Position numbers and translations under genes: made by a program | The notes under the pieces: model-generated | What the model was told of the DNA's origin: nothing | The model's input: only the letters and a program-made list of their open reading frames with translations | Databases searched by the model: none | From: Saxidomus purpurata | Lineage: Eukaryota; Mollusca; Bivalvia; Venerida; Veneridae | Assembly (NCBI GenBank): GCA_022818135.1 | Contig: JAFMSR010000002.1 | Span: 48,709,706-48,773,705 of the forward strand | Direction of reading: 5' to 3' | DNA: 64,000 nt | Shown: in pieces, positions 1 through 12,300 of the stretch | Position numbering within the stretch: position 1 is the stretch's first letter | Layout: every line of letters starts with the position of its first letter

Positions 1-310
1 AATCTTGTTAGAGGTCCACTAGGCAATGCTAAATATCTAAGCTCTAGTCCTTGCGGTTTTAAAAAAAGAAGTTTTCATATAAAAGCCTATGTAAAAACAA
101 GTGATCTCCCTCAGCGGTGTCAATTTTGACCCAGGGGTCATAACTTGAACAACCTTGGTAGAAGTCCACTATGCAATGCCACATATCTAAGCTCTAGGAC
201 CTGTTCTTGAGAAGAAGATTTTTAAAGTAGTGGTTTCAGAGATGTCGTTTGAAGAAAACTGTTGGTGACCTTACAATATGTCCCCCAAATCTCCACTTTT
301 GGGAGACATA
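1..310 (+). repeat. Family A fragment
   Basis: Contains two core units with 'gaggtccactaggcaatg' and 'aaatatctaagctctag', the same as the longer family A copies at 21.1 and 59.4 kb. The head lies left of the window. Confidence 0.8.
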
Positions 311-3300
311 ATTCAACAAATTGCAGTGAACAGGTTTTTGGCTTAAACAGAGATGTAACTAACAATATTTATCACATTCCTTAGACTTCACTTACAGGTT
401 GTTTGGAGAAGTCAGGGTACATCAACATGACAGAATAGTCTTCCGTTAGAACGACAGTCTGAGGAGAGATCTCTCCATGTATACAGTCCCGTGCATGTAT
501 CGTGGCCACTTGTTCTGCTAACCTCAAACACACTTGGTGAAGCTGCTCTGAACCAAGCTGCTTAGAATCAACAACAGAGTCTATCAACTGCCCTCCATCC
601 CAGTGACTTTGTACATATGCCAACCTGTCTGACTTAAAACATTAAAGAAATGAAGAAATAACAAAGAGTGCTACATTGTCATAAAATACATCACTTTCTG
701 CAAACGTAACAGAAATGAAAACACTTGGCCATTAAGTCATAATTTTATAACTTAAGATTAGGCCAATGTTTGTCTTGTTGAGTAATTAAGCAGGAATAGT
801 TTTAAAATATTAAACCTAATCAGAGATCGGCTCAGACTCTGATTTTAGAGAGAAGTGACTTCTTCCTTTTGGAAAAATATGGAGAAGTTTTCAGGAACAG
901 AGAGAAGTGAGACACATCTGCATTAATTTTACAGATTAACTTTCATGATGGATTGTTGTAAAATGAGGTCTCTAGATTGTTCACAAATGATATAGCTTTT
1001 GATCCCATTTCCACCATGATTTTTCTGAAAGTTACAAAAGATTTTTTGTTCTTCATTTATTCATTTTAATCAATGTTCTTTATATTTAACATGTCCGAAA
1101 TTTCATCTATTCAGAAATCGGCGCAGTTGTCAGATTTTGTGGTTATTTTGTTAATAACAAAGTCACTGTTTCAATATTTCATATCTTAAAAACAGTTGTT
1201 AAATGTAATGTAATTTTCAATTAATTCTCTTTCATAATTGATAATGTCCGAAATTTTGATTATCCGGAAATCAGAACAGATTCGTGATTTTGTAGTTGTT
1301 TTCTTTAGTTAAATACTAAAAATTAGCCAATTGTTTTAATAATTTCTTCACTCAACATCATCTAAATGTTTACTGCTAATGGTGTACAAACATTGAGGTG
1401 GCAAGTGTCATTGGTATTTTGAATACACGCAGACGTGTCAAAAATTTGGCAGACATCTAAGGCAATAAATGTGAAAGTTTAAAATTTTAATTTCAATAAT
1501 TTTAATTTTTTTCAACCATTCGCAATAGTTAAGTAAAACTAGAGACAAATAAAACATTCAGTAATTTTTTTTATTCAATATATGCTTTTCCACTTGTAAA
1601 ATTCATCAAGGGGATTATGACTACTATGCCATTTTTGGACCAAGGGAATTATGACCAAGGGGATTTTGAAGTACACTCCTTAACTGGGACCATTTCAATT
1701 GTATTGTTTTCCTGATAAAGAAAAACCATCCATACTTACTTTTGAGAAGAACACGGCTTGCACCATATTTGTGTCTCCATTGTACTGAACAAGCTGTTTC
1801 ATAAAATTTTCCTTTGAGCAGTGTTCACTGTCTCCAATATGAAACTCCTGTCAATATAAAAAATACCAAGCTAGTGGTTATCTTCCGTTTGGTACAGGCG
1901 TTATTCAATTTAAGAACAAAAGTGCCAAAATGGCCCTGTATCACTCATTGAGTACATGACCTACTTATGACCCAATGTGAATGTGAACCTTAAATCATGT
2001 ACCATAAACTTTCTGTTTGACCTTTACAAGGCAAACATTGTAACCAATTTACATGATGATTGGCTATAAAATGAGTACTAGAGTATTAACCTTACAATGT
2101 AAAAGTAAGGTCATTTCAATTTTGTCTCTATATACAAAGAATAGAACAAGAGCTGTCAGTAGGACAGCATGCTCGACTTTTTTAGTGCTTGCCAATAAAA
2201 CAAAACTTTGACAGTTAAAGGCAAAACAAGGATCTGTATAAACAAGGGCCACAAGTAGCAAGATATTAAGTCAAGAGTTATCAAACTTAAATGTTTGATA
2301 TCCCTGAATACTTCAACAAAGTTGTAGATTAATACTTTAAGTGGTTAATGATATATGTGCATGACAGTGCCAGTTGCATACAAGACTTTAGCTTGGAATT
2401 TCTGAGTACAAATCAAGAAACATTTTCACAGAGTTATCTTCTCTTGCTTACAGATAGGTCTCATGATGGTACATAAGTACTCCAACTTTCAAAGTAATAT
2501 CTCAAATGGTTAAGTCAACAAGTGGACAAGAATGAAAATTTTAACTGAGTTTCTAAGTCAAAAAGGGCCATAATTCAAATAAAATCCTTGACAGAATTAC
2601 CTTCTCCTGCCCATGTTTTGGGATCATGATGGTTTACAAGTATTCCAACTTTCAAATTAATATCTCGAACAGTTTAGTCAAAAACTGGACTGGTACGAAA
2701 AACTTAACCAAGATTCAAGTCGATAAAGGGTAAGGCCCTGTGTTTTTAAAACAAATCCCTGACAGAGTTACCTTCTCTTGCCTACAGATGGGGGTAATGA
2801 TGTAAACAAGCATTCAAAGTTTCAAAGCAATATCTCAAAGGGTTAAGGCAATAAGTGGATTTTACCCATATTCAATGTATTTTCTAAGTAAACAAGAGCT
2901 GTCAGTAGGACAGCGCGCTCGACTTTTTTAGTGCTTGCCAATAAAACAAAACTTTGACAGTTAAGGGCACACAAGACTTTAGCTTGGAATTTCTAAGTAC
3001 AAATCAAGAAACATTTTCACAGAGTTATCTTCTCTTGCTTACAGATAGGTCTCATGATGGTACATAAGTACTCCAACTTTCAAAGTAATATCTCAAATGG
3101 TTAAGTCAACAAGTGGACAAGAATGAAAATTTTAACTGAGTTTCTAAGTCAAAAAGGGCCATAATTCATATAAAATCCTTGACAGAATTACCTTCTCCTG
3201 CCCATGTTTTGGGATCATGATGGTTAACAAGTATTCCAACTTTCAAAGTAATATCTCGAACAGTTTAGTCAAAAAGTGGACTGGTACGAAAAATTGGAAA

Positions 3301-6300
3301 AATAGATTTTACCCATATTCAATGTATTTTCTAAGTAACAAGAGCTGTCACATGACAGCACGCTCGACTATTCGAAAGGTTGTTGGTAAAATGGGTTTTT
3401 TGTCAAAGAACAGGAGTATTGTGTAATTGTCTGTAAGAATTAAGGTCAAAGATATGAAACTTGTTCAAAGACCTATGTAAATGTACATTACATTCAAAGC
3501 CTTACTCTGGATTCTGTAAGCCAAGTGGAGGGAGGAGGGGATAATTTCAAAGAAATACATAACCTTGTAAATTTGATCATGAATAACTCTGTAACTTTTC
3601 AAAATTGAAATGTATAGAATTAAAAAGCATCACGCCCGCTGCATGCTGCATAATTATTCTATGACATTTCAAAAGAAAGCCATTTCGAGTATTTCCATGT
3701 TAGTCTGGTAAAAACTGTGACAAAATTCTAAGTTAAAAGGGGCATAAATGTCAAAAATCAAAAACATTGGTGAAGATGTTGACAGTAAACATACATTTTA
3801 AGTCCATAAAAAAAATCAAAGTTTAAAAGGGGCATAAATCTGTCAAAAAACAGAGTTATGGGGATTGTTTCCTCAGATGTAGATGTTGATGGTAGACACA
3901 TACTTTGAGTTTCAAGTCAATACCTTTGATAGTATTCAAAACATTTGACTTTATAAAATCTTTTACCAAATATTCTAAGTTAAAAAGGGGCATAAATCTG
4001 TCAAAAATCAAAACAGAGTTATGGGTTGATTGTTTCCTCAGGTGTAGATGTTGATTGTAGACAAATACTTTGAGTTTCAAGTCAATACCTTTGATAGTAA
4101 TCAAGATATTTGAATTTATAAAAATCTTTAACAAAAAAATCTAAGTTAAAAAGGGGCATAAATCTGTCAAAAATCAAAACGGAGTTATGAGGATTGTTTC
4201 CTCAGGTGTAGATGCTGATGGTAAAGATATATTTTGAGTTTCAAGTCAATACCTTTGATAATTTGCAAGATATTTGAATTTATAAAAAACTTTAACCAAA
4301 AATTCTAAGTTAAAAAGGGGCATAAATCTGTCAAAAATCAAAACAGAGTTATGGGGATTGTTTCCTCAGGTGTAGATGTTGATGGTAAACAAACAATTTG
4401 AGTTTCAAGTCAATACCTTTGATAGTATTCAGGATATTTGACTTTATTAAAAACTTTAACCAAAAATTCTAAGTTAAAAAGGGGCATAAATCTGTCAAAA
4501 ATCAAAACAGAGTTATGAGGATTGTTTCCTCAGGTGTAGATATTGATGGTAAAGATATATTTTGAGTTTCAAGTCAATAACTTTGATAATATGCAAGATA
4601 TTTGAATTTATAAAAAACTTTAACCAAAAATTCTAAGTTAAAAAGGGGCATAAATCTGTCAAAAATCAAAACAGAGTTATGGGGATTGTTTCCTCAGGTG
4701 TAGATGTTGATGGTAAAGATATATTTTGAGTTTCAAGTCAATACCTGATAGTATTCAAGATATTTGACTTTATTAAAAACTTTAACCAACGCAGACGCCG
4801 ACGCCGGGGCGAGTGCAATAGTCTCCTTATTCTTCGAATAGTCGAGCTAAAAAAGGGGCATAATTCTGTTCAAAACCTTGACACAGTTATGTATTCTTGT
4901 CTGTTGATGTAGGTCATGATGGTAAACAAGTATGGTTAGTTTCAAAGCAATACCTCCAACGGTATTGAAATAAAGTGAGGTGGTACGAAAAACTTAACCA
5001 AGCTCAATACACTTTCTAAGTCAAAAAAGGGCCATAATTCTGTCAAAAACCTTGACAGAGTTATTTACTCTTGTCTGTAGATGGAGGTTATGATGGTAAA
5101 CAAGTATGGTAAGTTTCAAAGCCATACCTCTAATACTTTTGAAATAAAGTGGGGTGGTACGAAAACTTAACCAAGGTGTGACACCAACGCTGACCCCGAG
5201 TAGGATAGGCTCCCCTTTTCATAGAAAAGTGTGGCTAAAAAGGGGCATAATTCTGTCAAAAACCTTGACAGAGTTATGTATTCTTGTCTGTTGATGTAGG
5301 TCATGATGGTAAACAAGTATGGTTAGTTTCAAAGCAATACCTCCCATGGTATTGAAATAAAGTGAGGGTGATTAAAAAACTTACCCAAGCCACTACACTT
5401 TCTAAACCAAAAGGGCTCATAATTCTGCCATTCAAAAACCTTGACAGAGTTATCTACTCTTGTCTGTAGATGGAGGTTATGATGGTTAACAAGTATGGTA
5501 AGTTTCAAAGCCATACCCCTAATACTTTTGAAATAAAGTGGGGTGGAATGGTAAAAGCTTAACCAAGGTGTGACACCAACGCCGACGCTGGGGCGAGTAG
5601 GATAGCTCCCCTTTTCTTCGAAAAGTCGAGCTAAAATTATGTTATATTAAACCATGAACAAGGCGGGAACCAATATGCTGTAAACATGACGTCATATTGA
5701 GTCGCATGACATTAAATGAGTGTTTGCGTAGAAAATAACGCTTTTCATTTAATCCACCCCTTTGTAATATCTGGTCATGTTAGAAATTGAAATAACATCC
5801 TTTTCAGCGTATGTGATCGTCTAATAAACAATAACTTGTCGTACTGATGTGCAGTTTTAAACCCACCCAGGCCTCTGGCCCTTCTGGCTCCCTAGGCCTC
5901 CAACTTGCTTATCAAAAGATAAATACGCTTCAAACGGATGTTATTTTCAAAAATTAAACCTTGGATTTTTCATATCTCACTGTAATCAATACTGACAATG
6001 TTTTATTATATGTATTGTGATAGTCTACTGTTGCAAACAGTGTTTGTTTTTCTCGCCTCATAGAATAAACTTCGCGCAAGGGTTATTATCCCCTATATAA
6101 AAATAATAATTGAGAACCTTGATCTTCCCCTGAGATTTTTCATTTATGAATGATTAAAACACATATTTTCATATTATTAATTTCTAAAATATTGAAAACT
6201 TCATAATCAAGAAATGGTAGTTCATAAAATATCAGTTTCTGGATATGATCGGAATTGGACAAGCGGTGACTAAATACTTCGCGTGAATTTGAATTTGTAT

Positions 6301-9300
6301 CTTCATAGATTTGTGAATTTAAAGCAATTAACAGTATACAGTACTAAAGTATTCTATAGATCTTTCATACTTTTACGCACCGTAGAGTACTGCCATATTG
6401 TAGTACTGTATAGTAATACATGTATATATTACAGTAGTGATGTATATTATAGTAGCACTCTATAAAACTGTGACCTATTTATAGTTCTGTAGTGTTCTGT
6501 AACACTGTATAGTATTGTAGTACTCTACAGCAATGTAGTTCTGTGTAATACTACAGTATAGAAGATATGATATAATAGATTAGAAGATGCCATTAAACAA
6601 TTTTTCTATTTCTAGTAACAGTGGCATCTATGTGCAGTGGACTATTAGTTTCTTCCATGACCATGTTGTTCAGATCTCAATATCTGTCACTGAGGGTAAC
6701 TGTTTAAGCGGGAAAGAGGCTCTGCCAAGTTCCCGCAAAACAGTCACCTGAAGTTACGGATATTTCCACCTGAACAGGGCTTCGATAATTTGGTCAGCTC
6801 AACCAGTCCGGGCCAAGTCTTTGATGCTATTGATGTTGAAAATCATGTTACCCCACCCACTTCGGCAATACAGTGGAAGACACTCACTTGTTTTATTATG
6901 TGGTTTGACATTGATGTCATGCTCAAAATACACGATCTTACTTGTCAAAATTCATTTGCTGTTGAAATTGATCAATATTTTATCATGTTTGAAGTTGATT
7001 CACGTATATTTCGAAAGGAAAAACAAGCAACTAATGTCTGCTGAGTTCAGCCAAATTTATTGAGAAAATGTTTAAAGATGCACCGTGCGACGGGAGGTAA
7101 TAAAAACTGGTCTCCGGCTCAGGTTTTCAAAGGTCTTGGAAATGATCCATGTAATAATTAGCTATGAAAATAGTTTTGCATAATATTTATCTATTTTTTA
7201 TTATGTGACCATTCGTGACATTAGAAAAGAGCCTGCAAAAATATGTGCCGGTCAACGATTTACAAATTACAATCATATTCTGGAAAAAATAGGTCTACAA
7301 CATGTATGTTTATCAAATTTAAATAAAATACCTTTACAAACTGTGTTATTTTCTAAAATTAAACATCTACTTTCAAATAAGTCAAAATAATTAATAAAAT
7401 TGAACATCAACTTTCAAAACAATTCAAAGTAATTAATGACCGCTTCTTCATTTATTAGGGGAGGGGAGTCTCGAATTAATGAAACACGACTGTTACAATA
7501 ACCGACAAAGCAAACAAGGAATGGTCTTTTTTAAGTGGGTAGGCTAATTGTAAACATCTAAGTATTGCCAAAAGCATTTGGCTTTGCCCTCTGATTGCTA
7601 ATTACGAACCGATTAACGAAGTGACAGTTGGATTATTTGACACATTTACCTGTAGGTGTTGACAGGAGCCTGTGTATTGTGATTTTCAAAATAATTATGG
7701 CCCGAAAATGTAAAAATTCTCGGACCGATTTAAAATGGATTTCAGACTTGTGAATTGGTTTTTGAAGTCAAAATTTGGTCCAGGACTGAAAAACTGAAGA
7801 TTATCAAAGCCCTGCATCTGAACCAATGTCTCATGGTAGAAACTTATTCTTGCATACCGTCTTGCACTTTAAAATAGATACTTAAATACAAACTTTTCAA
7901 AATCATGCATTTTAATACATAAAAGCAAATGTTATTCAGATGCTGTGTTTGGGAAAGTGACGTCACATTGTTTATAACTTTACGTCCAGTGTTTTTTTTC
8001 AGTCTGAGGGGAAAGGTGGCGGGCCCGTCAGGAGGGGAATTTTTACGTCATTTTGCCAGAATAGGGGAATTTTTTAGAAAATGTATGAAATATAGTGTTT
8101 AAAAATGTTATATTATAAAGAACCAAAACTATCAAGTATGTAAATGACATTATTCTTTTGCCAAATATAAAGAGAGGACATAAGAATTTAACATAACAAA
8201 ATTTTATATAAAAATCTGGTGTCAGGAACATAACTTAGCAGCATAGGTGTTAAAACACACGTGAATAATAAGTAATACTTCTATTTTCAATTGAAAACAT
8301 TGTATTAGTATCTTTATTCATCTTTGGACCACTGTTTTCATTGAAAAAATAACAAAAATCGGGGTTGCGAAAATAGGAGACAAACGAAAAATCGGCGATT
8401 TTCGCCCAACTATTTCTCATGTAACATGTCAAGATAGTTGCAAGAAATTATTCTGGTGCTTTAATTTATGAAATCTTATGTTTTTATAACAAGTTTGATC
8501 AACTCCTGATTAAATTAATCAAAGATTTTTTCAACATTTTGAGGGGAATTTTTTGTCAAAAATGGGGAAAAATATATATTAATTTTGGAGGGGAATGGGG
8601 CCGAATTTCGGCCCCAAAAAGGCCCCCAAAAAAACACTGACGTCACAAGTAATTATCGAGAGTCGTCTTACATGGTTGTGTGTGTAAGATGTGATTTTCC
8701 AGCACTGGTAAAAACTGCAGATATCCCGATCTGGTATGCAAGAATGGAGCCACCTACTGCTCTTTATGCTGCAGAACAATTTTGGTGACATTTAAACCAT
8801 TGGTTGGTCAGAAAAAGCAGTTCAAAGATTTTTCTATTTTTAGTTACACAGTTAAAATTCCAGGACTTTTTCAGGACTTTCAACGACCCTTTTTGCAATT
8901 TTTCAAGGACCTTTACCACAGTTTTGAAATATGTTTTAATTGGGATCATCCAAAATCATTTCTGTCAGAATAGCATTGTCCTTATACTAATGTTCGAAAA
9001 CGTAAATAAACAACATGGCAGGGTGTTAATTGATCATTGTCAGGTAGGCGCTTTTAAGCGTCTATTTTAACACAGAAGTCTTAAAACAATTACGGATGAT
9101 GTTTTCACAGCTCCGTTATTCACAAGCTGATCTCTTTGTTTGTTTGACAGTAACTTGTAAATCGTGCTAATTAAAATTTGTTTGCACATCTTTGGTTGTT
9201 GACTTACCTGAACTTTAATCAATCCATTACCACCTGTTATAGTTTGAGCATGTCAGGCGAGTGATACGAGTTTTGAGCTATTTTATCTGATATTGTTCAT

Positions 9301-12300
9301 AATGTCATTTCCATATATTTTTTTAACCAAATAAACATAAATCTTAAAACATTTATAGTATATTAAAATTTTAGCAGTCTTTCACTGTATCATTTTCTGA
9401 AAACGAAAACAACAAAAAATGCACTTTTTTTCTGAAAATGGATGTACTTTTGTTTTCAATAGCAAATATTTACGTAAGATTTCCTCTTTTATATATTTAA
9501 TTTCGTGATTAATTAACTAATTTATTTCCATAAAATCATTATTTCACTCGATGACATAAAAAACATAATGCGTGCCAAACATCCATATGCTTTAATTTAG
9601 ATGGGTGGGTGGGGTATACGCGTTACATCCTTATGCAAGAAAACAATGGCCGATGATCAGACAGCGTTGGACCCCGACTAACGCGTTATAACGAGGTTGC
9701 AGTGTACAAACCTGCAGCAAGACTGGATCCCCTTTGAATCTTGAAACATGAACACCTGGCCGGAAGCCAGCTTGTAGGCAGTAGTGATCTATATCTCTGT
9801 TGGCTTTAACAAGACCTTTGTACACCTGAAATTAATAAGAAACTATAACTGTTTTTGAAAGCAAGAGGCCCAATGATTGCCCAAAATCGCTCACTTGCTC
9901 ATCAAAAAAAACTTCGATACATTTTCATGATGATTGAATGCAAAAGTGCTCTATCATGTTCATAAACTTTTATATACAATGGTGACCTAGTTGTTGACCC
10001 AAAGTGATCCAGATTCAAAACATCAAGACAAACATTCTGACCAGTTTTCATGCATATATTTGGTATTATCAGGTTTTCCTCTGATTTTACCTTGTGACAT
10101 GATTTGACCCCATGTGATCCAGTTACAAACATGGCCTAGAGATCTTCCAGACAATCATTCTGACCAATTTTGGTCAGTTGAGCTTAAAATGTACAACACA
10201 GTTAGCAAACTTGTCTTTGCGATTAATCTTGTGTGAATAAACATGTTGAGAACATTTAACCGGAATAGCACAAGTAGTACTTGACTATGTGTAAGATCTG
10301 ATGAGACGGACGGAATTATTATAAAAGTGTATTAGATTTATATAGGAAATATCTTATACAAACATTATATGCACTGTTTTTGTCTTAGCCATTTAGCATC
10401 CTTAATATAGTACACATGCTTGCCATAGCTACTTGTTATTTTCAGATATTAGCTACTGATATGAATTCGCAAAAGTTTTTAATTGAAAAGAAGGTCAACA
10501 TGTGTAAAAATGCAAAATATAGTATCTGCGACAATTTCTAGGTTTACATTAAAACTTCAATCCTACAGGATACTTTTTGCTTACATACCAAGTAACTATC
10601 GATACCCAAATCTGGATATTGTAATATCAGCTCTGGAAAGTTGGAATCTGCCAGAGTCGCCACTTCATGCTATGAAATTATAAAGGAAACAGTTTTTATA
10701 CTCGTTTATTTGCTCTTAATTGCAAAACATGTTCCTACAGTTTATATGAACTGCTCTAATGATTCACTATTGATCTAATCAAGCTCAAAGAAAGAGGCAA
10801 TGTGGAACAAGGGATGTATGCCCCCAAGTTGGCAGCCAATTAGACAATTTTGTTTAAGGTCAATGTAACCTGGACCTTATACCTCTCGAAAAGGGTCATC
10901 AAATGCTCATGACCATATTACCTACAAAGTTTGAGCATATTGTATTCTCTAGATATTGATCGGAAAAGTTTTTACGTTGAAGGTCACTTTGACCTCAAAA
11001 TTGATAGGGCAAACAAGTACGTGAGCTTAAAAGTCTCATTAAAGTTGAACAAATGGTAGAGTTGGGCAAATGGTAGAGTTGGACAAATAGGAGAGTGAAT
11101 GTCCAACCCAAAATTATACATAACATGACAAAGTTCTTGAATTAATCAGCTTTTATGATAGTTTTACTATAAAGAATGTAGACATTTCTGATCACTTTAG
11201 CTTCGTAAAACAGTGCCTTCCCATGGAATAAAAGTAAAACTTTTGTGAGCAACTGAATTATCAAACTTACGAGAAGATTATCTGACTGTACAAGAGCTGC
11301 CTGTAACTGGGTTCTTACTTTCTCCTCCTCCTCTCGTATATCTTCAAGTTCTCCTTCATCACCACTCTGGGTATATATATAACACATTGTTAGTAAAGCT
11401 ACCAGTTAACTTTTCCAACAACTGGGTACAGAATAAGTTTTCTATCAAAAAGTATTTTCCTGTGTTTGTCATTAAAAGTTACAACATATTTCTTCGCAGA
11501 CAGTGCCTAAAGTTTTTAATTTTCCGACCAAGATATAGTATTTTCACTGCATTTCAGGAAGAATGAGAACTTACTTCTTCCAGATCTAGTTTATCAGCCT
11601 GTATATGTCTCAGTTTGGATTTCAGGCTTCTGATGAGTTTTCTGTTCTCCTGAACATCTGTGAAGGTTGGAGATTTATCAAGCCACGGCTCTATTGTCTG
11701 TTTACGTGTGGTGAACTCTTGATATAAAACAGAAATATTTTCTAGTGTAGCTGCCTCATTCTGTAGCTCTTTCCTTACTGAAGCTATTACGGTAGCCACA
11801 GTATTTGCATCCTTCCCATGTACCTAAAAATACAGTCACATACCATATATACAGTTACACAATACATCTCACAGTATTTTGCATCCTTCCCATGTACCTA
11901 AAAACACAGTCACATACCATATATACAGTTACACAATACATCTCACAGTATTTTGCATCCTTCCCATGTACCTAAAAACACAGTCACATACCATATACAC
12001 AGTTACACAATACATCTTACAGGTGCATGGCATTATACTTCCACATCATTTACAGGCAGATATCGACATCCAAACATACGCATGTCCAGACAAGGACAAA
12101 ACCAATATATCTCCTCCATGTGGGAGACATTTTAGCATCAATTTGGAGACTTTAAATCAATACTAGAGCTATCACTAAATGTGATTAATACCCCCAAAAG
12201 ACTGCTTTATAAACTGAGGAAGTTCGTAGTAACAGAATACCTTGCAAACAAACTAAAGAGATATTGTTCTTGGCAATAAATCTGTAATTAGTCAAAATAG

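Noticed and set aside
3217..5514. Short frames in family B units
   Set aside because: They repeat with the repeat core and are not conserved between units.
6620..6752. Minus-strand open stretch VTVLRELGRASFPLKQLPSV after a good acceptor, considered as the missing kinase exon
   Set aside because: Its place in the gene order would put it after GNGLIKVQ and before EFHIGD, where vertebrate proteins leave no room; the only nearby donor is weak.
8250..9070. Several overlapping frames of 60-88 codons on both strands
   Set aside because: No splice signals, low-complexity composition, and partly inside the CAGTG-ended element.
11879..12166. Open frames of 60-95 codons on the plus strand
   Set aside because: Created by the 74-bp triplication; no splice or coding support.
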